This document shows, piece after piece, positions 45,903-54,194 of a DNA stretch of 64,000 bases. The position numbers and the translations under genes are program-made. Below the pieces are notes generated by a model that saw only the letters and a program-made list of their open reading frames with translations, had not been told where the DNA came from and made no database searches. Source of the DNA: Novosphingobium profundi (lineage in GTDB: Bacteria; Pseudomonadota; Alphaproteobacteria; Sphingomonadales; Sphingomonadaceae); NCBI RefSeq assembly GCF_018491765.1, contig NZ_JABWCU010000002.1, positions 104,955 through 168,954 on the forward strand, in the 5' to 3' direction. Position 1 is the first letter of the stretch. The number at the start of each line of letters is the position of its first letter.

Positions 45903-47180
45903 ATGAAAATTCTTGTCCTTTCCAGTCTGGCCTATTCGCTGACGAATTTTCGCGGATCCTTGTTGCGCGAGCTCGTGGCGAACGGGCACCAGGTCGTGGC
46001 CGTCGCGCCGGACCGGAACGAGGACGTGGTGCGTGAACTGGATGCCTCGGGGATCGGCTTTCGCGAGGTCGGCATGCAGCGCACGGGCACCAGCGTGCTA
46101 AGCGACCTGAAGCTTCTTCATGACTACGTTCGGTTGATGCTGCGCGAGCGGCCCGACCTGGTGCTGGCCTATACGCAGAAGCCGATTATCTACGGGGGTA
46201 TCGCGGCGCGCCTGTTGTGCGTGCCGCGCTTCTATGCGCTCATGTCGGGCCTGGGCCATGTCTTCAGCGATGCCAGCCGAAAGCGCGCCGTTCTGCGCAA
46301 GGTCGTGAGCTTGCTCTATCGCGAGGCGGTGCGCCGTGCCCGGGCCGTGTTCGTGTTCAATAGCGATGACCGCAAGGAGATGATCCGCCTCGGGATCGTG
46401 TCGGAGACGGCCAACGTCGTTCAGGTCCCGGGTTCGGGCATCGATCTGGAGCGTTTCGCGCAGGCCCCCTTGCCGCGCCAGAAGCTGCGCTTCCTGCTGG
46501 TCGGGCGTCTCATGCGCGATAAGGGGATTTACGAGTTTCTCGAGGCCGCGGCGCGGATCAAGGCCGACCACGACGAATGCGAGTTCCGGGTGCTCGGCCA
46601 CTACGAGCTCAGCAATCCGACCGGAATCGATGCGGCGCAATGCGCGCGTCTGGCCAGCCAGTATCCGGTCACTTTCATCCCAGGTTGTTCGGATGTCCGC
46701 CCCTACCTGGAGGCGTGTTCGGTCTTCGTGCTGCCTTCCTATTACCGGGAAGGGCTACCGCGAACGATCCTGGAGGCGATGGCTGTCGGACGCGCGGTCA
46801 TAACCACCGACATGCCGGGATGCCGGGAGCCGATCTTCGAAGGTGAGAACGGTTATCTCGTCGAGGCGCGCAACGTCGAGGCCTTGTGCGCGGCGATGCT
46901 GCGTTTCGTCGAGGCGCCCGAGCGTATCGCGGTCATGGGCGGCCGCTCGCGCGAGATCGCCGAGAAGATCTACGATGTACGCAAGGTCAACCGTCAGTTG
47001 CTGGACGAAATGGACCTTTTGCAGGCCCCCTGGGGGCAGGTGGACGACGTGGTGAACGCGCGAACGCAAGCGGTCGCCTCCCTGCCGGCCATGCAGCCGG
47101 TGCTCGAGGCGAGCGCACAGGTAACGGAGATATCCGTTGAGGATGCTCGGCAGGACCGGGCTTGTTCCTATGCCCGGTGA
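45903..47180 (+). CDS. Glycosyltransferase family 4 (PglA/WbpY-like)
   Basis: The 425-residue GT-B enzyme has the N-terminus MKILVLSSLAYSLTNFRGSL, DLVLAYTQKPIIYGGIAARL and the donor domain LVGRLMRDKGIYEFLEAA with LPSYYREGLPRTILEAMAVG, which contains the E(x)7E motif. The subgroup includes transferases acting on bacillosamine-type lipid-linked sugars, in line with the amino-sugar genes nearby. ATG 45903 is the clear start. It heads the GT4-formyltransferase-PIG-L operon and overlaps the formyltransferase gene. Confidence 0.88.
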   Translation: MKILVLSSLAYSLTNFRGSLLRELVANGHQVVAVAPDRNEDVVRELDASGIGFREVGMQRTGTSVLSDLKLLHDYVRLMLRERPDLVLAYTQKPIIYGGIAARLLCVPRFYALMSGLGHVFSDASRKRAVLRKVVSLLYREAVRRARAVFVFNSDDRKEMIRLGIVSETANVVQVPGSGIDLERFAQAPLPRQKLRFLLVGRLMRDKGIYEFLEAAARIKADHDECEFRVLGHYELSNPTGIDAAQCARLASQYPVTFIPGCSDVRPYLEACSVFVLPSYYREGLPRTILEAMAVGRAVITTDMPGCREPIFEGENGYLVEARNVEALCAAMLRFVEAPERIAVMGGRSREIAEKIYDVRKVNRQLLDEMDLLQAPWGQVDDVVNARTQAVASLPAMQPVLEASAQVTEISVEDARQDRACSYAR

Positions 47181-48207
47181 AGACTTGCTGAGGCAGCGGT
47201 TGGACCGGCCCGGCTCGAGCCGGTTCGCGGCACGGGCAGACTTAGCTATCTCCCCGCTGGCGGCAGAGGTGAAGAGCACCGCGCAGGCAGGCTCTGTCAG
47301 GGCCGTCGTCGTTGGCGCTGTCGGTAGCACGCAGGTTCTGCTCGAGGAACTGCGCGAGGCCCCGGGATGGGAGGTGCCGCTGGTCCTGACCTTGCCTCCT
47401 GAATTGCACACGCGCCATTCGGATATCGTGGACCTTGCACCACTGGCGCAGGCCCTGGGGGCAGGCATTGGCCACGCCGCGAAGAGCAATGGCGAGGACG
47501 TCCTGGCGATGGTCCGCGCCGCGGCGCCCGACTATGTCTTCGTCGTCGGCTGGTCGCAGATCGTGCAGGAGGAATTCCTGGCGATCGCGACCTCGGGGAC
47601 CATCGGATACCATCCCGCTCCCTTGCCGCGCCTGCGAGGTCGTGCCGCCATTCCCTGGACAATCCTGCTTGATGAGCCGATTTCCGCGTCTAGCCTCTTC
47701 TGGATCGGGCCGGGGGCGGACACGGGGGATATCCTGGCGCAGAGGTTCTTCCATGTCGCGCCCGATGAAACGGCGCAGGGCCTCTACGACAGGCACATGA
47801 ACGCGCTGCGGGGCCTGCTGCGCACAAACCTGCCGCTTTTGGCCGAAGGCCGCGCGCCGCGAGAAAAGCAGGATGAACGCTTCGCGACGTGGGCGGCCCG
47901 TCGCACGCCCGCGGACGGTCGGATCGACTGGCGGGCCGATGCCGCGCAGATCGACCGGCTCGTGCGCGCGGTCGGGCGGCCCTATCCCGGCGCCTTTTCG
48001 ATGTGCGGCGCAAGTCGTCTGACAGTCTGGGCGACGCGGCCTTGCGGCGATGGGTGGCACCATCACGCCCTGCCCGGTCAGGTCCTTGGCTTCGAGGGCG
48101 GGACAATGCGGGTCATGACCGGCTCGGGACCGATCGACGTCGTCGAATGGGAGAGTGCCGACGGAGCGGCGCCCAGAATCCACGCCATATTGGGGGCGAG
48201 GTCATGA
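47143..48207 (+). CDS. Formyltransferase-fold protein (sugar N-formyltransferase-like)
   Basis: The 354-residue protein has a formyl-THF-dependent transferase fold. The core is GTIGYHPAPLPRLRGRAAIPW, with the catalytic His and the RxRG loop, followed by DTGDILAQ, which has the catalytic Asp. The catalytic Asn of Fmt and ArnA (INxH) is Gly here (IGYH), as in a variant subfamily. The likely target is an amino sugar or another amine of the glycan. The start is uncertain: ATG 47143, TTG 47137 (GGAG 7 bases upstream) and ATG 47170 are possible. Its stop overlaps the PIG-L start. Confidence 0.82.
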   Translation: MLGRTGLVPMPGEDLLRQRLDRPGSSRFAARADLAISPLAAEVKSTAQAGSVRAVVVGAVGSTQVLLEELREAPGWEVPLVLTLPPELHTRHSDIVDLAPLAQALGAGIGHAAKSNGEDVLAMVRAAAPDYVFVVGWSQIVQEEFLAIATSGTIGYHPAPLPRLRGRAAIPWTILLDEPISASSLFWIGPGADTGDILAQRFFHVAPDETAQGLYDRHMNALRGLLRTNLPLLAEGRAPREKQDERFATWAARRTPADGRIDWRADAAQIDRLVRAVGRPYPGAFSMCGASRLTVWATRPCGDGWHHHALPGQVLGFEGGTMRVMTGSGPIDVVEWESADGAAPRIHAILGARS

Positions 48208-48887
48208 CGTTGAGCCATTTCGGGCGGGTGCTGGTGGTTGCGCCCCATCCCGATGACGAGATTCTGGGGTGCGGAGGGACGATCGCGCGTCTGGCCGAGG
48301 AGGGGCACGAGGTGGACGTTTGTCTCGTGACACGCGGTCACCCTCCGGATTTCGCGGAGGACGCGGTGCTGCGGGTCATCGCGGAAATGGAGCGCGCCCA
48401 TGCGCATATCGGCGTGACGCGTACGCACCGTCTCGATCTTCCAGCTGCCCGTTTGGATACGGTGCCTGCCTGGCGGATCAACCAGGCCATTGGCGAAGTC
48501 GTCGAGGCGCTCGCGCCGGATACACTTTTCCTGCCGTTCGTCGGCGACATTCACCTCGATCACCAGCTCGCGTTCCTGGGGGCGATGGTGGCCGCACGCC
48601 CGCGCCGAGAGCACGTGCCGGTACGAATATTGTGCTACGAGACTTTGTCCGAGACCAACTGGCTGGCGCCGCCCATCACGCCTGCGTTCGTTCCCAACTG
48701 TTTCATCGATATCGCCGGCACGCTCGCGCGCAAGCTCGAGGCTTTCGCGATGTTCGAGAGCCAGGTGAAGGAGTTTCCCGATGAGCGCTCGCTCAAGGTC
48801 ATCGAAAGTCTGGCGGTGGTGCGGGGGGCGAACGTCTTTGCGAAGGCAGCCGAAGCCTTTGTCATCGTGCGCCAGATCGAATGCTAG
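48204..48887 (+). CDS. PIG-L/LmbE family N-deacetylase
   Basis: The 227-residue zinc-dependent deacetylase has VVAPHPDDEILGCGGTIARL (His and Asp zinc ligands, with the catalytic Asp) and HLDHQLAF with the third ligand near residue 113. PIG-L enzymes de-N-acetylate GlcNAc-type sugars. GGGGGCGAGG precedes ATG 48204. Overlap with the formyltransferase gene suggests that an acetyl group is removed and a formyl group put on the same kind of sugar. It may act on a nucleotide- or lipid-linked sugar. Confidence 0.88.
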   Translation: MTLSHFGRVLVVAPHPDDEILGCGGTIARLAEEGHEVDVCLVTRGHPPDFAEDAVLRVIAEMERAHAHIGVTRTHRLDLPAARLDTVPAWRINQAIGEVVEALAPDTLFLPFVGDIHLDHQLAFLGAMVAARPRREHVPVRILCYETLSETNWLAPPITPAFVPNCFIDIAGTLARKLEAFAMFESQVKEFPDERSLKVIESLAVVRGANVFAKAAEAFVIVRQIEC

Positions 48888-49371
48888 TTCTCGGCATTGG
48901 CTGCGGAGCAAGGGTCTTCGCTGCGATGTCGACGGAGAAGATCGCTTTCGCAATCGTTTGCATCGTCCGCGCGCGAGCGAACCGGATGTGCGGTTCGATG
49001 TCATGGTTTTTCTTGGATAAATTTAGGAACTTCGCAAAATTTATACATTCTAGTTTAGTTATATAATAGCATCGACTCTGTGTGTATATTGTGTTCTATT
49101 GCTGGCCGCGATATTTCAGATTCGATTGTAATGATGCATACAAAGATAAATATTAAACATTATTGTAATTTGACCTGGGTGAGCCACGCTCCTAATTCTT
49201 GAGTGATTGGATATATCTACCTCCAAGGAGGTGGGTATTTAAACACGTGTGCGTGTTTTCCATAATATCGCATATTATGCGCATTTCTCAATATGCGCGC
49301 GTGAAGATGGCTATGAGGCATTGTCTGCCTTTTGGGTCGCCCGTAATTTTATCATTTGGGGGAGAAGAAAG
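48888..49371. other. AT-rich gene-free spacer with tandem inverted repeats
   Basis: This 484-base stretch is far more AT-rich than the rest of the window, most strongly from about 49010 to 49300. No protein gene is supported: the short frames have no recognisable content. Four compact dyads lie in tandem just upstream of the LuxR-type gene: ACCTCC/GGAGGT at 49219-49232, AAACACG/CGTGTTT at 49241-49258, CATAATAT/ATATTATG at 49261-49279 and GCGCAT/ATGCGC at 49279-49298. They could be operators, RNA hairpins or a terminator for the PIG-L gene. Confidence 0.6.
49219..49298. promoter_or_regulatory. Cluster of four dyads upstream of the LuxR-type regulator
   Basis: Four inverted repeats are packed into 80 bases, one of them 8 bases per arm (49261-49268 and 49272-49279, spacer CGC). 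They end 73 bases before the regulator's ATG, a position suited to autoregulation or a leader structure. No known box is matched. Confidence 0.4.
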
Positions 49372-50109
49372 ATGTCGTCTCTATACCCAGTTGTGGGCGT
49401 TTCAATCATTGGTTTTACATCGATCATCAGGGAGGGGATCGGCAAGATCCTCGAGGGAAGCGAATTTTCCTGTTCGCATTTCTTCGCTTCTTGCGCGGAT
49501 GCGCTTGATGACGAGCACGTCGCGGATTTCGATTTGGCGATTCTCGACCTGGCAGCGCTTGATGGCGATATAGACAGTCTGCAGCCGCTCAAGGAGTGCT
49601 TCCCGGACTTGCGTATTGCCGCGTTCGTGGACAATTTCGACTTCGGCCAGATGGTCGAGGCCTTCAATCGGGGAGTGGACGCCTACCTGCTCAAGGAGAT
49701 CGCTTCGGACCCTCTGCTGGGGTCGCTGCGACTTGTGCATCAGGGTGAGAAGGTCATGCCCAGCGCCCTCCTGGAGCACCTTGCGCACAGGCGTCCGCCG
49801 ATCGAGGGGGAAGCCGAGGTCAAGGTCGAGCTGGGTGAACTTCTTTCCGAGCGCGAGATCGACACACTTCATTGCCTCGTGATGGGCTATCCGAACAAGG
49901 TGATCGCCTACCGTCTCGATATCAGTGAGGCGACCGTCAAGGTCCATGTCAAGGCGATCCTGCGCAAGCTCATGGTCCAGAACCGCACGCAGGCCGCGAT
50001 CTGGGCGGTCAACCAGGGGCTGGTCCTGCCCAGCACCCGTTTCACGGATGCGGGCGACATCTTTGCGCCGAAGGAGGCGGACGCGCCGATGGTTGCCATG
50101 GCGAACTAG
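49372..50109 (+). CDS. NarL/LuxR-family regulator with degenerate receiver domain
   Basis: The 245-residue protein has a receiver-like domain (1-125) and a LuxR-type helix-turn-helix (LSEREIDTLHCLVMGYPNKV to VKVHVKAILRKLMV, about 165-215). The receiver keeps Asp59 (ILDL) and Lys108 (YLLKE) but lacks the acidic pair that binds magnesium: residues 11-13 are Ser-Ile-Ile, and no Ser/Thr is evident at the usual switch position. It therefore probably does not respond to phosphorylation. ATG 49372 follows GGGGAG by 8 bases. It lies at the end of the glycan locus and may regulate it. Confidence 0.86.
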   Translation: MSSLYPVVGVSIIGFTSIIREGIGKILEGSEFSCSHFFASCADALDDEHVADFDLAILDLAALDGDIDSLQPLKECFPDLRIAAFVDNFDFGQMVEAFNRGVDAYLLKEIASDPLLGSLRLVHQGEKVMPSALLEHLAHRRPPIEGEAEVKVELGELLSEREIDTLHCLVMGYPNKVIAYRLDISEATVKVHVKAILRKLMVQNRTQAAIWAVNQGLVLPSTRFTDAGDIFAPKEADAPMVAMAN

Positions 50110-50393
50110 GCAGAGAGCGATCCGAAGGATATTTCCAACCGCTGGATGGTCGCCTTGCCCTTCAGGGCCTTGAAAGTAGGCGCTGAGCGTTCACCCGGAG
50201 CCGTGCCGATGCTTCCCTGCACAAGCATCAGAGGGGCCTCGAGGCTGGACGGCTGGTAGCGCTGCTGGACGTACCATTGCCCTTCCGATCGCCCCGCGCG
50301 ATCGAGAAGCCATCGGTCGGGTCGCGCGTGCGGCCCGATCGCGTTTCGGGCTCTCGTATCGCAGATCGTTCGCGGTGCAGCGCGCCGGCAGGA
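50106..50393 (-). pseudogene. Possible gene remnant: open frame with no start codon
   Basis: On the minus strand a 95-codon open frame continues in the same frame directly after the yceD stop. Its codon pattern looks coding toward the end (for example EGQWYVQQRYQP, FKALKGKATIQRLEISFG), and it ends at a TAG that shares CTAG with the LuxR-type stop. It has no ATG, GTG or TTG start in frame. It may be a truncated 3' part of an older gene, or a chance open frame in high-GC DNA. No family is recognised. Confidence 0.3.
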
Positions 50394-50927
50394 TCAATCC
50401 TTCTTGGTCGTCAGGCCCTTGAGCGCGGCAAACGGGCCCAGGTCCTCGGGCTTGCTCAATCCGGCTTCGGCACGTGCGGCCTCGGCGTCTGGCACCGTGA
50501 GGTAGGGGTCGATGCAAAGCGCGAGCGACTGGGCGACCGCTTCGCCAAGGTCCACGTGGGTGCCGGTGTATTCGATCTCGTCGAGATCGTCGCTGTCGAG
50601 CTCGATCTCGGTGTCGGGCGCATAGTCGGTGAGTTCGGGCACAAAGCGCAAGTCGATCGGCTCGCCCGACACGGAGACGGGAAGTTCCTCGGCCGAGATT
50701 GCGCACGTCTGCACCCAACTCGCCTCGAGCGTGCCCGTGACCGAGACCGTGCGGTCCTTGCGGCTTAGCTCCAGGTGCGCGACGAGGCGGTCGAGCCGGA
50801 CGAGCGTGAAGCGACGCGCAAGAGCTTCGCGCTCCTGGGCGTTGGCCTCGAGAGTGGGGGTGAGACCCTCGACCTGGCGCACGTCGACGGGGCGGGAGAA
50901 TTCAGGAGCCGGGTTGGGCGTGGTCAT
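50394..50927 (-). CDS. yceD: DUF177/YceD-family protein
   Basis: The 177-residue protein belongs to the DUF177/YceD family, which is often next to rpmF and linked to 23S rRNA accumulation in plants and bacteria. Visible features: EASWVQTCAISAEELPVSVS with the conserved cysteine, the acidic middle (ELDSDDLDEIEYTG), DLGEAVAQSLALCIDPYLTV, and the C-terminal FAALKGLTTKKD. No rpmF gene follows. It overlaps the upstream chaperone gene by 4 bases, so the two are cotranslated. Confidence 0.88.
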   Translation of the reverse strand: MTTPNPAPEFSRPVDVRQVEGLTPTLEANAQEREALARRFTLVRLDRLVAHLELSRKDRTVSVTGTLEASWVQTCAISAEELPVSVSGEPIDLRFVPELTDYAPDTEIELDSDDLDEIEYTGTHVDLGEAVAQSLALCIDPYLTVPDAEAARAEAGLSKPEDLGPFAALKGLTTKKD

Positions 50928-51481
50928 CGCGCGATCCTTGCAGCAAGAAGGTCTTCATCGGAAAGGGACTGGAGCTGCGCGTGGAGGCCACGCACGGCCG
51001 CGGCAAGAGGCTCGACGGGCGCATCCGGGACACGCGTGACGTTGCGTTCGAGCACGGCCCCGAGCATCTCCTGTTCCTCGGCCGGCGCAGGGTCGCCGAG
51101 CGCGGTGCGCAGCGCGCCAATCCGGCCGCCGAGCACGCTGACGAGCTTGCCCATGCGCTTGCCCACCACCAGGTCGCCTACGCCCGACTGGCGCAGCTGG
51201 CCGTCCATGTCCTCGACGAAAAGCTCGGTGAGCCGCGCCGATGCGGCTACCAGCGGTCTTTTGGTGTTGCTCCCCTCGGCCCCGTTACCGCGCTCCATGC
51301 GCAGCATGACGAGCGCCATGACGAGCGTTACGGCATCGAAGCGGCCCGAAACCGTGTCGGCGATCCCGCCCGCCGCGTACCACTGTTCTTCGCGGGCGAT
51401 GGCGACGATGCGATGCCAGAGCGGGCGCACGCTCTCGCGCGAAGCGGATGCGGACGTGAAAAGGCGGGAAATCAAGGACAC
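50924..51481 (-). CDS. Ubiquinol-cytochrome c chaperone family protein (CBP3/UQCC1-like)
   Basis: The 185-residue protein resembles the CBP3/UQCC1 family, assembly factors for cytochrome b of the bc1 complex. Typical segments are PLWHRIVAIAREEQWY near 17-32, ARLTELFVEDMDGQLRQSGV and GDLVVGKRMGKLVSVLGGRI. I chose GTG 51481 (VSLISRLF start) because GGAG lies upstream and homologues begin just before this segment; ATG 51508 gives nine more residues. It is divergent from bamE. Confidence 0.83.
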   Translation of the reverse strand: MSLISRLFTSASASRESVRPLWHRIVAIAREEQWYAAGGIADTVSGRFDAVTLVMALVMLRMERGNGAEGSNTKRPLVAASARLTELFVEDMDGQLRQSGVGDLVVGKRMGKLVSVLGGRIGALRTALGDPAPAEEQEMLGAVLERNVTRVPDAPVEPLAAAVRGLHAQLQSLSDEDLLAARIAR

Positions 51482-51675
51482 GTGGGCTGGCACTCCTTTT
51501 CCGTTCATCGGCAATTCAAACGCCGCGCGCCAACGCGGACAAATCGCCGCGAAGTCTGCGTACAGCCATTGCACGCTTGGCTTCGGGGCCTTAAGGCCTG
51601 ATGCCGATATATGGGCGGCGGGCCTGCTGGCAAGGATCAGTCACGGCCGTGTCCCCGAGGTTTTGGAGTGTTTTG

Positions 51676-52170
51676 ATGGGTAACCGTGGTTTGAAGCTCA
51701 GGTCGGCAGGAGTGATTCTGGCGCTCAGCGCGCTGGTCGCCGGCTGCTCTTCGATCAAGGACCATCGCGGGTATATCGTCGATCAGACCTTGGTCGACAC
51801 GGTTCAGCCCGGCGTCGACAACCGGGAATCGGTTGAAAAGACGCTCGGTCGCCCGACTTTCGAGAGCCAGTTCGGCAACAAGGACTGGTACTACGTCTCG
51901 CAGACCGTCAAGACCCCCGCCTTCCGCAAGCCGCGCACCGACCAGCAGGTCGTGCTGCGCGTCCAGTTCGACGACAAGGGCAACGTGCTTGATGTCCAGC
52001 GCCGCGGCATGGAGCAAGTCGCGCGGGTCGGACCCAACGGCGACGAGACGCCCACGCTTGGCCGTCACCGCAGCCTGCTCGAAGATCTGTTCGGCAACAT
52101 CGGTTCGGTGGGTGCGGGCGGCATGGGCGGCTCGGCGCAGACCAGCGGGCCGGGACCGAACGGCAGCTGA
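51676..52170 (+). CDS. bamE: Outer-membrane assembly lipoprotein BamE
   Basis: BamE (SmpA/OmlA) is a lipoprotein of the BAM complex that inserts barrels in the outer membrane. The 164-residue product has a lipobox VAGC (Cys26), then the domain QPGVDNRESVEKTLGRPTFE, DWYYVSQTVKT, QQVVLRVQFDDKGNVLDVQR. A glycine-rich C-terminal tail (GSVGAGGMGGSAQT) is an extension over E. coli BamE. ATG 51676 follows GGAG by 7 bases; the longer frame from 51601 is rejected. Confidence 0.93.
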   Translation: MGNRGLKLRSAGVILALSALVAGCSSIKDHRGYIVDQTLVDTVQPGVDNRESVEKTLGRPTFESQFGNKDWYYVSQTVKTPAFRKPRTDQQVVLRVQFDDKGNVLDVQRRGMEQVARVGPNGDETPTLGRHRSLLEDLFGNIGSVGAGGMGGSAQTSGPGPNGS

Positions 52171-52197
52171 TCGTTCAGCGCAAGCGTCCAGAACACC

Positions 52198-52240
52198 TGC
52201 AAAAGGCCCGCGCGAACCCGTTTCGCGCGGGCCTTTTGCA
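52198..52240. terminator. Long perfect hairpin between bamE and hslV
   Basis: Two 19-base perfect arms (52198-52216 and 52222-52240) enclose a 5-base loop, 28 bases after bamE. The right arm contains CCTTTTGCA, giving a short T-run on the plus strand. It acts as a terminator for bamE and may be bidirectional. Confidence 0.8.
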
Positions 52241-52305
52241 TCGGGCGGAGCGATCGCGTCTGCCCATGCCTTGAACCCGGGGAGCGCGGGCATATATCCT
52301 CGCCC

Positions 52306-52878
52306 ATGAATAACGATGCAGCGAGCCACGGCCTGGTACAGTGGCATGGGACGACCATCATCGGCGTGCGCAAGGGCGGCCGCACGGTGATCGCCGGTGA
52401 CGGACAAGTCTCGATGGGCAACACCGTCATGAAGCCCAATGCGCGCAAGGTGCGGCGCCTGGGCGAGGGCGGTAATGTCATTGCCGGCTTCGCGGGCGCG
52501 ACGGCTGACGCCTTCACCCTGTTCGAGCGCCTCGAGCGCAAGCTCGAACAGCACCGCGGGCAGCTGATGCGCGCGGCGGTCGAACTCGCCAAGGACTGGC
52601 GCACCGACAAGTATTTGCGCAATCTCGAGGCGCTGATGATCGTGGCCGACAAGGACGTTCTGCTGATCCTGACCGGCAATGGCGACGTGCTCGAGCCCGA
52701 GGCGGTCACCGACACGCAGATCGCGGCGATCGGGTCGGGCGGCAACTACGCGTTGGCGGCGGCCCGCGCGATCGACGCCTACGAAGGCGATGCCGAGCAG
52801 ATCGCGCGCAAGGCCATGCAGGTCGCCGCCGACATCTGCGTTTTCACGAACGACCGCGTGACGGTCGAGACCATCTGA
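52306..52878 (+). CDS. hslV: ATP-dependent protease subunit HslV
   Basis: HslV is the proteolytic subunit of the HslUV protease. The 190-residue product has a short propeptide ending WHG, so the catalytic Thr is Thr16 ([12 protein letters not shown]). [20 protein letters not shown] and [15 protein letters not shown] are family motifs. It lies 14 bases before the hslU ATG, in the usual order. Confidence 0.95.
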   Translation: MNNDAASHGLVQWHGTTIIGVRKGGRTVIAGDGQVSMGNTVMKPNARKVRRLGEGGNVIAGFAGATADAFTLFERLERKLEQHRGQLMRAAVELAKDWRTDKYLRNLEALMIVADKDVLLILTGNGDVLEPEAVTDTQIAAIGSGGNYALAAARAIDAYEGDAEQIARKAMQVAADICVFTNDRVTVETI

Positions 52879-52892
52879 GTTTGCACCCCATC

Positions 52893-54194
52893 ATGAACGA
52901 CAATCTTACCCCCAAGGCGATCGTCGCCGCGCTCGACGAGCACATCGTGGGCCAGACCGAAGCCAAGAAGGCCGTCGCGGTCGCGCTGCGCAACCGCTGG
53001 CGCCGCCAGCGCCTGTCCGACGATCTGCGCGACGAGGTCACCCCCAAGAACATCCTGATGATCGGGCCCACGGGCTGCGGCAAGACCGAGATCAGCCGGC
53101 GCCTCGCCAAGCTGGCCGATGCGCCTTTCGTGAAGGTGGAAGCGACCAAGTTCACCGAAGTCGGCTACGTCGGGCGCGACGTCGAGCAGATCGCGCGTGA
53201 TCTGGTCGAGGAAGCGATCCGCCTCGAGAAGGAGCGTCGCCGCGAATCCGTGCGCGAGGCCGCGAGCAAGGCGGCGATGGATCGCCTGCTCAACGCGCTC
53301 GTGGGCGAGGGCGCCTCGGAGGCGACCCGTGCCGCCTTCCACCAGCGCATCACCGAGAATGCGATGAACGAGACCGAAGTCGAGATCGAGGTCGAGGACG
53401 CGCCCAACGCGCCCATGGAGATCCCCGGCATGGGCGGTTCGGTCGGCATGATCAACTTGTCCGATATCATGGGCAAGGCCTTCGGCGGCCACAAGACGGT
53501 GCGCCGCAAGATGAAGGTGCCCGACGCCTGGGACAAGCTGGTCGACGAGGAATCGGAGAAGCGGCTCGACCAGGACGACGTCCAGCGCGTCGCGATCTCC
53601 GATGCCGAGCGCAACGGCATCGTCTTCCTCGACGAGATCGACAAGATCGCGGTCTCCGACGTGCGCGGTGGCTCGGTCAGCCGCGAGGGTGTGCAGCGCG
53701 ACCTTCTGCCGCTGATCGAGGGCACGACCGTCTCGACCAAGTATGGCCCGATGAAGACCGACCACGTGCTGTTCGTCGCCTCGGGCGCATTCCACGTCTC
53801 CAAGCCTTCGGACATGTTGCCCGAACTGCAGGGGCGCCTGCCGATCCGGGTCGAGCTCAAGGCGCTGACCGAGGCCGATTTCGTGCGCATTCTTTCCGAG
53901 ACGCGCGCCAACCTGGTTGCCCAGTACAAGGCCCTGCTGGGTACTGAAAAGCTGACCGTGGAGATGACCGAAGGGGCCATCCGCGAGGTGGCTCGCATCG
54001 CCGCGCTGGTCAACGAGAGCGTCGAGAACATCGGCGCCCGCCGCCTGCAGACGGTGATGGAGAAGCTCTTCGAGGAATTGAGCTTCGAGGCCGAGGATCG
54101 CGTCGGTGAAAGCGTGACGATCGACGAGGCCTACGTGCGCGAGAAGCTCGAGGGCCTCGCCGGCAACGCTGACCTTTCGAAGTACATCCTGTGA
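52893..54194 (+). CDS. hslU: ATP-dependent protease ATPase subunit HslU
   Basis: HslU is the AAA+ unfoldase that feeds HslV. The 433-residue product has Walker A GPTGCGKT (58-65), an I-domain with a charged segment in the middle, Walker [12 protein letters not shown] near 243, and a C-terminal YIL that docks in HslV. ATG 52893 ([11 protein letters not shown]) is preferred to TTG 52881. Its stop overlaps the GTG of the ACT-domain gene. Confidence 0.96.
   Translation: MNDNLTPKAIVAALDEHIVGQTEAKKAVAVALRNRWRRQRLSDDLRDEVTPKNILMIGPTGCGKTEISRRLAKLADAPFVKVEATKFTEVGYVGRDVEQIARDLVEEAIRLEKERRRESVREAASKAAMDRLLNALVGEGASEATRAAFHQRITENAMNETEVEIEVEDAPNAPMEIPGMGGSVGMINLSDIMGKAFGGHKTVRRKMKVPDAWDKLVDEESEKRLDQDDVQRVAISDAERNGIVFLDEIDKIAVSDVRGGSVSREGVQRDLLPLIEGTTVSTKYGPMKTDHVLFVASGAFHVSKPSDMLPELQGRLPIRVELKALTEADFVRILSETRANLVAQYKALLGTEKLTVEMTEGAIREVARIAALVNESVENIGARRLQTVMEKLFEELSFEAEDRVGESVTIDEAYVREKLEGLAGNADLSKYIL

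Noticed and set aside
48881..49066. A 61-codon frame in the AT-rich spacer
   Set aside because: It overlaps the PIG-L stop, has no ribosome site and no protein-like pattern, and runs into the AT-rich part.
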